From Pseudolysinimonas sp051954455 (GTDB taxonomy: Bacteria; Actinomycetota; Actinomycetes; Actinomycetales; Microbacteriaceae): a stretch of 64,000 bases of DNA. Location: positions 124,001-188,000 of the forward strand of contig NZ_JBQCHS010000015.1 in the NCBI RefSeq assembly GCF_051954455.1. The letters are read 5' to 3'. The notes beneath the pieces were generated by a model. That model ran no database searches. It saw only the letters and a list, made by a program, of their open reading frames with translations, and was not told where the DNA came from. The position numbers were made by a program, and so were the translations under genes. Positions 8,386-17,451 of the stretch are shown in pieces. The number at the start of each line of letters is the position of its first letter. Position 1 is the first letter of the stretch.

Positions 8386-9396
8386 TCAGCGGCGAGCTCC
8401 CGCCGGGGACCGGGTCGAGGAGCGCGGGACGAGCGAGGTCGGGAGCTCCAGCCGCGCCGCCGTCGCGCGCTGCCGCTCCGAGCGGGCGACGAGGAGCGCC
8501 CGCAGCGCCGCGGCGCCCATGTCCGTGATCGGCTGCCGCACCGTCGTCAACGGGGGAGAGGCCCACTGCGCCTCGGGGACGTCGTCGAAGCCGACCACGC
8601 TGAGATCCTCCGGGATGTGGATGCCGAGCTCGGCCGCGGCGTCGTACACGCCGAGCGCCATGAGGTCGGAGCAGGCGAACACCGCCGTCGGGCGATGCGG
8701 GCCGGCGAAGAGGGCGCGGGCCTCGGCGCGAGCCGTGGCGCGATCCCAGCCGCCGAAGACGATGCGCGCTGCGGCCCCGTCGAGCGCCGTGCGGAATCCC
8801 TCGACCCGGGCGGTGCTGTAGCGGTGCCGCCGCGCGCCCGCGACGATGCCGAAGTCGCGGTGACCGAGGGCGAGGAGGTGCTCCGCCGCCACCCGACCCC
8901 CCTCGCGATTGGTGACGCCGACCGTCGGGATGTGGCTCGGCGCCGGGCTCATGGGGTCGACGAGGACGACGGCGATGCCGGCCCGGGTGAGGGCGGCGAG
9001 CTCGGCGGGGGCCGGATCGACGAGCATGATGACCGCGCCCTCCGAGGGACGGCGGAGGAGTCGGGCGACCCACTCGCGCCCCGGCCGCGCGATCGTGAGC
9101 ACGACGTCGACCCCCGCGTCGGTCGCGGCCTCCTCGACGCCGGACAGCACACCGTTCGCCCAGGTGCCCTCGACGTTGCTGATGACGAGATCCACGAGCG
9201 GCGCGAGCGGAGTGGACCGCGAGGTCGCCCGATCCTGGGGGAGGTAGCCGAGCGCGTGGGCTGCGTCGAGCACGCGGCGGCGCATCGCGGTCGAGACGTC
9301 GGTGCGCCCGCGGAGCACCTTGGACACGGTCGGCACGCTGGTGCCCACGCGCGCGGCGATGTCGGAGAGGGTCACGGCCTTCCGCGGTGAGGACAC
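8386..9396 (-). CDS. LacI-family transcriptional regulator
   Basis: A 336-residue repressor. The N-terminal HTH reads VTLSDIAARVGTSVPTVSKV, followed by the hinge region and a periplasmic-binding-protein-like sugar domain with GFDD near the end. GTG at 9396 is chosen over an ATG at 9471 because TACGGT lies exactly 6 bases upstream (leaderless pattern) and the HTH then starts at the usual distance. It is divergent from the sugar-binding protein at 9504 and probably controls it and itself through the palindrome at 9418-9425. Confidence 0.9.
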   Translation of the reverse strand: MSSPRKAVTLSDIAARVGTSVPTVSKVLRGRTDVSTAMRRRVLDAAHALGYLPQDRATSRSTPLAPLVDLVISNVEGTWANGVLSGVEEAATDAGVDVVLTIARPGREWVARLLRRPSEGAVIMLVDPAPAELAALTRAGIAVVLVDPMSPAPSHIPTVGVTNREGGRVAAEHLLALGHRDFGIVAGARRHRYSTARVEGFRTALDGAAARIVFGGWDRATARAEARALFAGPHRPTAVFACSDLMALGVYDAAAELGIHIPEDLSVVGFDDVPEAQWASPPLTTVRQPITDMGAAALRALLVARSERQRATAARLELPTSLVPRSSTRSPAGARR

Positions 9397-9402
9397 GAGC
9401 CG

Positions 9403-9408
9403 ACCGTA
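9403..9408 (-). promoter_or_regulatory. -10 box of leaderless LacI promoter
   Basis: TACGGT on the minus strand ends 6 bases before the GTG at 9396. Confidence 0.5.
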
Positions 9409-9417
9409 CCGCGGGAG

Positions 9418-9425
9418 TTGCGCAA
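9418..9425. promoter_or_regulatory. LacI-type operator core TTGCGCAA
   Basis: A perfect 8-base palindrome with a central CpG, typical of LacI-family half-site centres. It lies just upstream of the regulator's -10 box and between the divergent regulator and binding-protein genes. Confidence 0.5.
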
Positions 9426-9503
9426 ACTTCGATCCGCGTCCCGCGATCCGCGTCCGAAGCAGTGTCAGCATGACGGCAGCTTCTTCACCGTCGAAGGGAC
9501 CCC

Positions 9504-10805
9504 GTGAACGACACCCGCCTCCTCACCCGCCGCTCGGTGCTCGCCGGATCGGCGGCCCTCGGCCTCGCCGCCGCTCTCGCGGCCTGCTCCGGGTCGGGCG
9601 CGGGCTCGGGCAAGCCGCTCAAATTCTGGAACATGCCGTGGGGCGGGGTGAGCTTCAACCCGCTCGACAAGAAGATCAGCCAGGCGTACCGGCCCGCCCA
9701 CGGGCTGCCTCCGGTGACCTACCAAGCGGTGCAGTGGGCGAACTTCGTCGCCACCTTCGCGTCGGCCATCGCCTCGAAGACCGGTCCGGCCGTGAGCAGC
9801 GGCAGCGGCACCCAGGCGTTCCAGTTCGCCGAGCAGGGCCAGATCGCCTACGCCGACGACCTGCTCGACTCCTGGAAGAAGAACGGCCTCCACGACGACT
9901 TCCTGCCGGGGCTCCTCGACACCATGAAGACCCCCAAGGGCTATGTGGCGGTGCCCTACAACCTCGACATGCGCGCGCTCTGGCTGAGCGCACCCCTGCT
10001 GCAGAAGGCGGGCGTCCAGGCGCCGACCGACTGGCAGTCCTACCTCGACGCGTGCGAGGCGCTCAAGAAGATCGGCGCCTACGGGTTCGGAATCTCCGCC
10101 GGGCCACAGGGCAACGGGTTCCAGGTGCTGGTGGGGCTGCTCATCAACAACGGCGGCGGCCTCTTCGACGAGGAGCAGAAGCCCCGCTGCGTCACGGATG
10201 AGAACGTGCAGGCCCTGGAGTTCGTGGTCGAGATGATCCGCAAGGGGTACGTGGACCCGGGCAGCGTGGGCTACTCGACCGACAACGCGCAGGCGCAGTG
10301 GAAGGCCGGCAAGTTCGCGATGGGGTTCGAGGGGCCGGGGCTCGCCTCGAACCTCGGCGGCACCTTCACCAAGGACATCGTGATCGGCGACCCGCTCACG
10401 GGGGCGACCGGCAAGAAGGGGGCGCTCTTCTTCCCCAACAACATCATGATGTACACGAACACCCCCAGCCAGAAGGGCTCCGAGGCGTTCCTGACGTACT
10501 ACTACAAGAACATGGCGCCGCTCTGGACGCAGCACACCGGGATCGGGCTGCCGGTGCTGCGGTCGATCGCCGAGACGCCGGAGTTCAAGTCCGATCCCAA
10601 CGCGGCGAAGCTGATCTCGGACTGGCAGCCGATCTGCAAGACCTGGGCGGCGCCGGGCGGCGATGCGCTCTTCGCGAACGTGACCATCGTCGACAGCACC
10701 ACCCCCATGACCGACTGGGCGCAGAACGTCCTCTCGCTCAAGGAGACGCCGAAGGAGTCGCTGCAGACCCTGCAGACCCGGCTCGAGGGTGCGCTCAAGA
10801 AGTAG
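9504..10805 (+). CDS. Sugar ABC transporter substrate-binding lipoprotein
   Basis: A 433-residue extracellular solute-binding protein (CUT1/family 1). The signal sequence contains a twin-arginine-like TRRSVLAG and lipobox LAAC, so it is a lipoprotein anchored outside the membrane. Motifs typical of the family include YNLDMRALW and W-x-S-YLDA. It starts at GTG 9504 behind GAAGGGA. It is divergent from a LacI regulator and followed by only one permease gene, so the locus is incomplete for a CUT1 importer, which normally needs two. The sugar is unknown. Confidence 0.88.
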   Translation: MNDTRLLTRRSVLAGSAALGLAAALAACSGSGAGSGKPLKFWNMPWGGVSFNPLDKKISQAYRPAHGLPPVTYQAVQWANFVATFASAIASKTGPAVSSGSGTQAFQFAEQGQIAYADDLLDSWKKNGLHDDFLPGLLDTMKTPKGYVAVPYNLDMRALWLSAPLLQKAGVQAPTDWQSYLDACEALKKIGAYGFGISAGPQGNGFQVLVGLLINNGGGLFDEEQKPRCVTDENVQALEFVVEMIRKGYVDPGSVGYSTDNAQAQWKAGKFAMGFEGPGLASNLGGTFTKDIVIGDPLTGATGKKGALFFPNNIMMYTNTPSQKGSEAFLTYYYKNMAPLWTQHTGIGLPVLRSIAETPEFKSDPNAAKLISDWQPICKTWAAPGGDALFANVTIVDSTTPMTDWAQNVLSLKETPKESLQTLQTRLEGALKK

Positions 10806-10818
10806 GGGCACCCCGCTC

Positions 10819-10824
10819 TAGGGT
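10819..10824 (+). promoter_or_regulatory. Possible leaderless promoter of the lone permease
   Basis: TAGGGT ends 6 bases before the ATG at 10831, so the permease may have its own start site besides read-through from the binding-protein gene. Confidence 0.35.
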
Positions 10825-10830
10825 CGTCGC

Positions 10831-11610
10831 ATGGCCCGACGCCGGTTCCGCGCCCGCGATGCGGTGGGACGCGGAGCGCGGACGCTCCTCCTGGTCGTGC
10901 TCACGGCCGTCGTCCTGATCCCCGTCGCCGCCGTCGTCGGGCGCACCACGCCGTCCGCGGTCGGCACTGCGCTCGACGGCCCCGGGACGACGTGGCTCGG
11001 CAACTCGCTGACGGTCGCGCTCGCGACGACGGCGGCCTCCCTCGCGATCGGCGCGCCGGCCGGCTACGTGGTCTCCCGCGCGCGCGGCCGATGGGTCTCC
11101 GGCTACGCGCTGCTGCTCTTCGGCGCCCAGTCCCTGCCGATCGTGGTGGTCGTGGTGCCGCTCTTCATCCTCATCGCGGGCGCGGGGCTGGCGGACTCGC
11201 TCGCCGGCATCGAGATCGTCTACGTGGGGTCGACGGTCGCCGTCGCGGCCTGGATGTCGGCCGCCGTGATCGACGAGGTGCCGATCGAGCTCGAGGAGGC
11301 CGCCTGGATCGACGGCTGCAGGGTCGCCGCGGGATTCGCGCGGATCGTCCTCCGCGCGGCGGCGCCGGGACTCGTGCCGGTGGCGATCTTCGTGTTCCTG
11401 CAGGCGTGGAACGAGTACATGGTCGCCGTCACATTCCTGCGCTCCGACGAGGTGCTGACGCTCGGCGTCGCCATCGCGGGGTCGGGCTCGACGGCGCTCG
11501 CGACGGTGATGATGGTGCCTCCTGTGGTGCTCGCGATGGTTCTGGTGGTGGCCACGCGAGGGCGCGGTCTGGTCGCGGGGACGGGACCGCGGGTCCGCGC
11601 GCGAAGCTGA
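10831..11610 (+). CDS. MalG-type sugar ABC permease (unpaired)
   Basis: A 259-residue inner-membrane permease with about six hydrophobic segments and the EAA loop (EEAAWIDGCRVAAGFARIVL) that docks the ATPase. It belongs to the MalG side of CUT1 importers. The expected MalF-type partner is missing between it and the binding protein (25-base gap) and downstream. Either the partner is encoded elsewhere, the permease acts as a homodimer, or the locus has decayed. Confidence 0.8.
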   Translation: MARRRFRARDAVGRGARTLLLVVLTAVVLIPVAAVVGRTTPSAVGTALDGPGTTWLGNSLTVALATTAASLAIGAPAGYVVSRARGRWVSGYALLLFGAQSLPIVVVVVPLFILIAGAGLADSLAGIEIVYVGSTVAVAAWMSAAVIDEVPIELEEAAWIDGCRVAAGFARIVLRAAAPGLVPVAIFVFLQAWNEYMVAVTFLRSDEVLTLGVAIAGSGSTALATVMMVPPVVLAMVLVVATRGRGLVAGTGPRVRARS

Positions 11611-11800
11611 TCCGAGACATGATCCGGAGAACCGGCCGCCGGCGCGCGTCGCGTCGGGCCGCGGCGATCGTCGCGGTCCTCATCGCGCCGCTGCGGGCTT
11701 CGCGCTCGCGCGGTCGAGCCGTCAGTCGCGGTCGTGGTGCTCCTCCCGGAACTCGTGGTCGGTGTCGCACTGCTGCGTCGAGCCCGCACCGCCGTCGGGC

Positions 11801-11820
11801 GCTGACCCGGCCGGGTCAGC
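11801..11820. terminator. 20-base perfect palindrome at the kinase stop codon
   Basis: GCTGACCCGGCCGGGTCAGC is a perfect inverted repeat that contains the TGA stop (11816-11818) of the kinase gene. It could form a GC-rich hairpin ending leftward transcription. There is no T-run. The 205 bases between the permease and the kinase hold no convincing gene. Confidence 0.4.
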
Positions 11821-12910
11821 CCACGCGATCGCGTAGCGGAAGCAGCACGGTGAGCTCGAATCCGCCGTCCGAGGTGGCCGCGCCGTGGAAGGTGCCCCCG
11901 AGCAGCTCGGCCCGCTCCCGGATGCCGATGAACCCGTGACCGCTTCCCGGGATGCGCCCCGCGGACTGCGTCGGCGGCCCATTCCGCAGACGCAGCGTGA
12001 GGATCCCCTCCGCCGTCGACATCGCGATCTCGGCGGAGGCGCCGGGGGCGTGCTTGCGGATGTTGGTGAGCCCCTCCTGCACGACGCGGAACAGGGCGCG
12101 CTGGACCGGCACGGGCAGATCCACGGGGAGGTCCGTCGTCAGGCGGGCGTCGACACCGCTGTCGTGCACGAGCTGCGGCAGCTGCGACAGGTCGGGCTGC
12201 GGCGCGATCTGGCCGGCGGCGGGAGCTGCGACGCGCAGCACGTCCAGCATCTGACGGAGCTCGTCGAGGGTCCGACGCGCGAGGTCGCGCAGCGTGACCG
12301 CGGCGTTCCGCGTGGTCGCATCGGGCGCCGAAACCTGCAGCGCCCCGGCCTGCACCGCGATGAGGCTCACCTGGTGGGAGACGACGTCGTGCATCTCGCG
12401 CGCCAGGCGGGCGCGTTCCTCGGCACGCGTCTGCTCGACAACGGCGTTCCGCTCGGATTCGCGGAGCCGGATCAGCTCGTCGAGCCGCGACGCGAGCGAG
12501 CGCCGGGCCTGGACGAGCTGCCCGAGCGCGACGGGGGTGATCCCGAACATGATCGAGTAGATGGCGCCGTAGACCAACGGGAGCCGGAGCGTGTAATCCC
12601 AGGGCGCCAACCACAGCACGATGACGGCGGCCGACGGGAGCGCGAGCACCCACCGCCGTCGCACGGTCCCCTGAGCGACGGTGAACAGGGCGAGGAGGGC
12701 CGGGGTCAGGACGCCGGGGTCCGTGACCGCCGGGAGGGTGAAGACGAGCGCGACCCAGGGCACCCGGTGCCGCAACGGGACCGCGGCGATGGCGGCGATC
12801 CCGAGCACCATGGCGAGGACCGGATCGGAGAGATCCCCGAGGGCCAGCTCCACAGCGGCCGCCGCCATGAAGACCACGTCGACCAGCATGGGCAGCATCC
12901 ACGGGCGCAT
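11816..12910 (-). CDS. NarL-type sensor histidine kinase
   Basis: A 364-residue kinase: five or six hydrophobic segments in residues 5-130, then a HisKA_3 dimerisation domain with H174 (MHDVVSH) and a compact HATPase with GHGFIGIRER. This is the DesK/NarX-like class common in actinobacteria. ATG at 12910 overlaps the regulator stop by one base; GTG at 12913 would give a 4-base overlap and is equally possible. It is paired with the LuxR-type regulator next to it. Confidence 0.92.
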   Translation of the reverse strand: MRPWMLPMLVDVVFMAAAAVELALGDLSDPVLAMVLGIAAIAAVPLRHRVPWVALVFTLPAVTDPGVLTPALLALFTVAQGTVRRRWVLALPSAAVIVLWLAPWDYTLRLPLVYGAIYSIMFGITPVALGQLVQARRSLASRLDELIRLRESERNAVVEQTRAEERARLAREMHDVVSHQVSLIAVQAGALQVSAPDATTRNAAVTLRDLARRTLDELRQMLDVLRVAAPAAGQIAPQPDLSQLPQLVHDSGVDARLTTDLPVDLPVPVQRALFRVVQEGLTNIRKHAPGASAEIAMSTAEGILTLRLRNGPPTQSAGRIPGSGHGFIGIRERAELLGGTFHGAATSDGGFELTVLLPLRDRVG

Positions 12911-13578
12911 CACGGTCGGTCCGGTCGCGCTCGGGCTCCGGCCGCCCGCTGGGCGATGAGGGCGGCCTGCACCCGGCCCGAGACGCCGAGCTTCAACAGC
13001 ACCGCGCTGACGTGGTCCTTGACGGTCGCGGGACTCAGGTGCAGGGCCCGCGCGATCTCGGCGTTCGTGAGGCCCTCTCCCACCGCCGCGAGCACGTCGC
13101 GCTCCCGCGGCGTCAGGGCCGACAGGTCCGGCGCCGCCTCGGTCACCTCGCGCCGACGCTCGACCAACCGGCCGCTGACGAGCGGCGACAGCACGATCCC
13201 TCCTCCCGCGACCGCCCGGACCATCGCGTGCAGCTGGTCGGGGTCGGTGTCCTTGAGGAGGAAGCCGGAGGCGCCTTCGTCGAGCGCGGTCATGACGTAC
13301 TCGTCCGCGTCGAAGGTCGTGAGCATGAGGAAGGCCGGCGGAGCCGGCGCCCGGCGCGCCTGGCGGAGCACCGCCAGACCGTCCACGCCGGGCATGCGGA
13401 TGTCGAGGAGCACGACGTCCGGCTGCGTCTCGGCGATCAGCGCGAGGGCCCCGATGCCGTCGCTGGTCCCGACGACGTCGATCCCCTCCGCGGCGTCGAG
13501 GATGAGACTGAACCCGGACCGCACGAGGGCCTCGTCGTCGACGATCGCGACCCGGACCGCGGCGGGGTTCAGCACCAT
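12910..13578 (-). CDS. NarL/LuxR-family response regulator
   Basis: A 222-residue regulator: receiver domain with D59 (LLDIRMP) and K in FLLKDTD, then a LuxR HTH (LTPRERDVLAAVGEGLTNAEIA). It starts at ATG 13578, 6 bases after a TACGGT box, so it is probably leaderless. It is the first gene of the two-component unit. Target genes are unknown; the lipid-modifying MprF-like gene lies just upstream and in the same direction. Confidence 0.93.
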   Translation of the reverse strand: MVLNPAAVRVAIVDDEALVRSGFSLILDAAEGIDVVGTSDGIGALALIAETQPDVVLLDIRMPGVDGLAVLRQARRAPAPPAFLMLTTFDADEYVMTALDEGASGFLLKDTDPDQLHAMVRAVAGGGIVLSPLVSGRLVERRREVTEAAPDLSALTPRERDVLAAVGEGLTNAEIARALHLSPATVKDHVSAVLLKLGVSGRVQAALIAQRAAGARARPDRP

Positions 13579-13584
13579 CGGCTC

Positions 13585-13590
13585 ACCGTA
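13585..13590 (-). promoter_or_regulatory. -10 box of leaderless promoter (LuxR-type regulator)
   Basis: TACGGT on the minus strand ends 6 bases before the ATG at 13578. Confidence 0.5.
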
Positions 13591-13606
13591 ACGCCGTGTG
13601 CGCTCC

Positions 13607-16018
13607 TCACGCGCGGGCCAGCTGCCGGAGCACGCCCCGCGACGCCCACAGCGCCGCGCCGATCGAGACGTCGGGCAGGTAGCTGCGCACGACCGCCGTC
13701 ATGGTCACGGGCATCGCGCCCTCCCCCGGGAAGGCCAGCAGCACGGGCTCGTAGACCGGGTCGAAACGTCCCTTGAACGCCGCGAGCGACCGGAAACCGT
13801 AGAGCGGCTCCACCAGCCGGCCGAGCCGCGAGATCCAGCGGTCGACGCGCCGGGTCGTGACCGATGACTCGAGGGGCGAGACCGAGAGGCTGATGCGGTC
13901 CAGTCCCGCGTCCCGAGCGCGGAACGCCGTCTGCGCGATGAGGAACTCGATCACCCCCGGCATCGCCTCCCCGCCGCGTCGCATGACGTCGAGGGTGTAG
14001 CCGACGAGGGCGTTCCCCTCCCAGATCGGCAGCCAGCTCGTCACCGCGTGCACCCGCTCGTCCGAGTCGACGGCCAGCATGAGCCGGACCTCCGGGTCGT
14101 GCAGCTGGTCGACGCCGCCGAGCGTGAATCCCATCTCGGGCAGGGCGCGCGACGCCGTCCAGGCCTCCGAGACCCGGCGCACCTCGGCCCAGAGGTGCGG
14201 CGACAGCTCGGAGGGCGCCAGCCACCGGGCCTCGATGCCCTCGCGCTCGGCGCGGTTCACGGCCGTGCGGACGTTCTGCTTGCGCTTGCCGCTCAGCGAG
14301 AAGCCGGGCAGCCGCACGGTCGCCTCACTGCCGACGGACACGGTCCGCCAGCGGAGCTCGTCGAAGACCGGCTGCAGACGACTCGGAGCGCTGTAGAAGG
14401 CAGGGCTCCACCCGCGGTCCTCGCACCAGCGCGAGAACCGCGCGATCGCCCCCGCCTCGTCGGCGGCCGGACCGACCGGCTGGCCCAGCGCGAGGGCGAC
14501 CCGACCGACCGTGCGGTACGCGATGGCGGTGGCGCCCGCGTCGTCCAGCCAGATGCGCCACCCCGGCCATGTGGCCATGTGCCCGAGGGTCCCTCCGCCG
14601 TAGAGCCGGAGCCGGGACCGCATCCCGGCGGCGGCGGCCGCGTCCTCGCCCGCCGGCACCACCGAGAGCACGGCCCGATGAGCGACCACGACGACCGCCG
14701 CCCAGAGGGCCAGGCCGCACCAGCGACCGACGACGCGGACGGTCGCGTCGAGCGTGACGGGCTCGAGGCCGAGCACGTTCAGGACGCCGGGAGGCAGGAA
14801 CCGGGAGTTGACGCCCGCCAGGATCTCGTCGGGCTGCGCGCCGGCCGCCGCCGCGATGAGGGCGTACGCGGACACGGAGACGACGATCGCGCCTCCGATC
14901 GCGGCGAACGACCGGATCCCGATCCCCGGCGCCGCACGGACCTCGAAGTCGCGCAGCCGCAGGGCGATGACCGCGGCGAGTCCCAGCGGGACGACCGCGA
15001 CCGCGAGCAGGGCGCCGTCGAACTCGACGTCCCCGAGGCTGCGCCACGCGAACCAGTGCTCGGCGATCGCGGGCACGATGTAGCCCCCGACGCCGACGGA
15101 TCCGACGACGACATGCACTGCGATCGCCAGCAGGGCCCCGGCGCGGGTGCCCACGAGGAGCCCGTGGGCCGCCACGAGCATGAGGACCATCACCGCCACG
15201 TTCAGCACGCCCAGTCCCGAGGCGAGGGTGCCGGCGGTCCACGTCGGCTGCGCGACGAGGGCACCGCCGAGGAGGGACAGCACGCCCGGGTGCCGTGGGC
15301 CGAAGAACACGATGAGAGGGCCGACGGCCACGCCGACGGTCGCGAGCGCGAGCACGCGGCGCGCGAGGGCATGCCGCCCGCTCGGGCGCGGTGACCGCGC
15401 GAACCGGCCGCCCGCGGCCATGCCCGCGATCACGCCGACCGCGACCCCGGCCAGACGACCGATGTCGCGCGGGTCGCCCGAGTACAGCAGCACGGCCCCG
15501 ACCACGATCGCAGCGGCCGCCGGGACCCACGACATCCGGCCGGAGCGGTCCCGCATCCCGACGGCGACGACCACGGCGAGCAGGGCCGGGGTCACGTCCG
15601 CGAACGCCTCGGATCGGACCTCGAGCGCTCCATCGGCCTGCAGCATCGCCCCGACGAGGGCGCTCACGAGACCGACCAGGGCGCCCACGACGCCGCCGAC
15701 CGCCCAGACGAGAGCCGTGCGGCGCGAGCCGAGTCGCGGCTCCGCGAACGCGAGAGCCACCGCCGCGGCGACCACCGCCACGATCCATCCGCCGAGGGGG
15801 GCGGCGGTGAACGGGGCGAGGAGGAGACGCGACCACGCCGAGCCGTCGACCAGGCCGGCCGCGGTGATCCTCCACGCGTGCCCGGCTCCCGGCACGACGA
15901 GCCGAGCCGCGCCGAGCCCGATCATCGCCCCGACGATGAGGACGGCGACCGGGCGCCGTCGGATCGCCCCCGAGAGTCGATGCGGCAGCGAGACCCCCGC
16001 GGCGACCGCGGCGCTCAC
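13607..16018 (-). CDS. MprF-like aminoacyl-phosphatidylglycerol synthase (DUF2156 type)
   Basis: An 803-residue protein. The N-terminal 500 residues or so contain about a dozen hydrophobic segments. The C-terminal 300 residues form the LPG synthetase-type domain with GKRKQNVRTAVNRAEREG, and the GFRSLAAFKGRF motif close to the end, shared by lysylphosphatidylglycerol synthetases and related GNAT-fold transferases. The expected role is adding an amino acid to phosphatidylglycerol, which lowers surface charge and raises resistance to cationic peptides. The GTG start at 16018 overlaps the stop of the upstream gene (GTGA). The substrate amino acid cannot be read. Confidence 0.8.
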   Translation of the reverse strand: MSAAVAAGVSLPHRLSGAIRRRPVAVLIVGAMIGLGAARLVVPGAGHAWRITAAGLVDGSAWSRLLLAPFTAAPLGGWIVAVVAAAVALAFAEPRLGSRRTALVWAVGGVVGALVGLVSALVGAMLQADGALEVRSEAFADVTPALLAVVVAVGMRDRSGRMSWVPAAAAIVVGAVLLYSGDPRDIGRLAGVAVGVIAGMAAGGRFARSPRPSGRHALARRVLALATVGVAVGPLIVFFGPRHPGVLSLLGGALVAQPTWTAGTLASGLGVLNVAVMVLMLVAAHGLLVGTRAGALLAIAVHVVVGSVGVGGYIVPAIAEHWFAWRSLGDVEFDGALLAVAVVPLGLAAVIALRLRDFEVRAAPGIGIRSFAAIGGAIVVSVSAYALIAAAAGAQPDEILAGVNSRFLPPGVLNVLGLEPVTLDATVRVVGRWCGLALWAAVVVVAHRAVLSVVPAGEDAAAAAGMRSRLRLYGGGTLGHMATWPGWRIWLDDAGATAIAYRTVGRVALALGQPVGPAADEAGAIARFSRWCEDRGWSPAFYSAPSRLQPVFDELRWRTVSVGSEATVRLPGFSLSGKRKQNVRTAVNRAEREGIEARWLAPSELSPHLWAEVRRVSEAWTASRALPEMGFTLGGVDQLHDPEVRLMLAVDSDERVHAVTSWLPIWEGNALVGYTLDVMRRGGEAMPGVIEFLIAQTAFRARDAGLDRISLSVSPLESSVTTRRVDRWISRLGRLVEPLYGFRSLAAFKGRFDPVYEPVLLAFPGEGAMPVTMTAVVRSYLPDVSIGAALWASRGVLRQLARA

Positions 16019-16743
16019 GCGACCCGCCCGCGGGGCGCGCCGGCGGGGTCGTCCGCCCCGGACCGGGCGAGATCGTCGATCCAGATGCCCAGATCCATCA
16101 GGGACCGGTGCAGCTCGCGGACCCGCTCGGGGTCGGCGGCGGCCCAGATCTGCACCGGGCCGTCGAGCGCGGCGATCTGCTCCGCGATCCGGTGCATCTC
16201 GCTGCCGTTCGGCCGGACGGGGCACCACGTCGCGTCGAGCGGCACGCCGTCGGCGTCGAGATAGTCCCCGGTGTCGGACCACACGCTGCGGACGAACGAG
16301 ACCGCCTCGGCACCCGGCGCCGCGGTGCGGGCTCGCGCGGCGAGGAGCGGGAGGGTCGACTCCTCCGCGATCAGCACGTGCCGCCCAGGCACCGGCGGAA
16401 GGGGCTCGACGGTCGCGACGGCGAGGAGGCTCATCCTCCGGGACGGCCGCCCGGAGGAGAAGGGGACGCGCGCGGGGACGGGGTCCGCGTAGTCGAGCAC
16501 CACCTCCGCCGACCGGCTCGTGCGCCGGCGGACGCGCGCGACGCCGGACATCTGCCGACCGTCCGGGGCGCGGAAGTCCATCAGTAGTGCGCCCGAGGAG
16601 GCGGGCAGCCTGCCGGGGTCGCAGGCGACGACCGCCCGACGGATCGCGGAGGTCACCTGCCAGGCGTCGACGACGCGCCCGGCCGTCGCATCGACGACGA
16701 TCCTGGCTGCGTCCGGGAGCGGGACGACGCGTTCCTGTGGCAT
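16015..16743 (-). CDS. SIP-like (siderophore-interacting/ferric reductase-like) protein, divergent
   Basis: A 242-residue soluble protein. The C-terminal half (HVLIAEESTLPLLAARAR, later IWAAADPERVRELHR) resembles the NAD-binding SIP domain seen in the clear family member at 57372-58310. The N-terminal half lacks a recognisable FAD-binding RxYS motif. It is coupled by GTGA overlap to the MprF-like gene, an unusual pairing. ATG 16743 is chosen; 12 residues upstream in frame look non-coding. It may be a reductase remnant or a binding protein. Confidence 0.45.
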   Translation of the reverse strand: MPQERVVPLPDAARIVVDATAGRVVDAWQVTSAIRRAVVACDPGRLPASSGALLMDFRAPDGRQMSGVARVRRRTSRSAEVVLDYADPVPARVPFSSGRPSRRMSLLAVATVEPLPPVPGRHVLIAEESTLPLLAARARTAAPGAEAVSFVRSVWSDTGDYLDADGVPLDATWCPVRPNGSEMHRIAEQIAALDGPVQIWAAADPERVRELHRSLMDLGIWIDDLARSGADDPAGAPRGRVA

Positions 16744-16922
16744 ACCTCGAGGATCCCTTGACCCTCGGGACCCGCACATCCCGCCGATGGCGGGGACGCA
16801 TCCCCCTTCCGGCTGATCTTCGCGGTCGGCTCGCGCCGCCGCGACCCCGCCGAACGGCTCCGGAACCAGCCGTCCGGCGGATGTCCACGCGAGCGGCCGC
16901 CGTCGACCATGGAACCCTCACG

Positions 16923-16941
16923 CCGTCCCACCGCGGGACGG
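16923..16941 (+). promoter_or_regulatory. Hairpin in leader of DUF2076-like gene
   Basis: CCGTCCC (16923-16929) and GGGACGG (16935-16941) form a perfect 7-base stem with a 5-base loop a few bases upstream of the GGAGGAG ribosome-binding site of the gene at 16960. Confidence 0.3.
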
Positions 16942-16959
16942 ACGACGACGGAGGAGATC

Positions 16960-17451
16960 ATGCAGCCCACCGACATCACGCTCATCTCGGAGCTCGCCCA
17001 GGCCGTGCGGGATGCGTCGCCCGTCGCGAAGGACCCGGAGGCGGCTCAGCTGATCACGCAGCTGATCGGCAGCCAGCCCGACGCGCTCTACTTCCTGGTG
17101 CAGACGGTCCTCGTGCAGAAGCAGGCGCTCCAGGCGCAGGCCGCTGCACCCGCCGGATCGGGCCAGCCGGCGTTCCCCGCCGCCGCGGCGCCGGCGGCGT
17201 CCCCCGCGCAGCCCCGGGGACTCTTCGGTCGACTCCCGGGGTCCGACGGCGGTGCCGCGGCTGCGGGCGGCGGCTCGAGCTTCTTGAAGACGGCGGCCGC
17301 GGGCGCCGCGGGAGCCGCGGGCGGCCTGCTCGTGGCGCAGGGGATCTCGAGCCTGTTCCGAGGCGGACCGGGCTCCGAGCACGGTGGTCTCGCCGGCTCC
17401 TACGACGAGGACCCCGAGGAGGGCTGGGACGATGACACCGATTGGGGATGA
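16960..17451 (+). CDS. DUF2076-like protein
   Basis: A 163-residue protein. The N-terminal helix pair contains QPDALYFLVQTVLVQKQAL, typical of DUF2076 proteins. The middle is low-complexity Ala/Pro/Gly with a hydrophobic stretch (GAAGGLLVAQGISSLF), and the C-terminus is very acidic. GGAGGAG lies directly before ATG 16960, which decides the start. It overlaps the next gene by 20 bases. Proteins of this family are annotated as periplasmic ligand-binding sensors in some genera, but the function is uncertain. Confidence 0.65.
   Translation: MQPTDITLISELAQAVRDASPVAKDPEAAQLITQLIGSQPDALYFLVQTVLVQKQALQAQAAAPAGSGQPAFPAAAAPAASPAQPRGLFGRLPGSDGGAAAAGGGSSFLKTAAAGAAGAAGGLLVAQGISSLFRGGPGSEHGGLAGSYDEDPEEGWDDDTDWG

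Noticed and set aside
11722..11982. Small minus-strand frame ending in an acidic His-rich tail after the kinase gene
   Set aside because: Most of it overlaps the kinase in another frame, and the part beyond the kinase stop has no start codon or ribosome-binding site.
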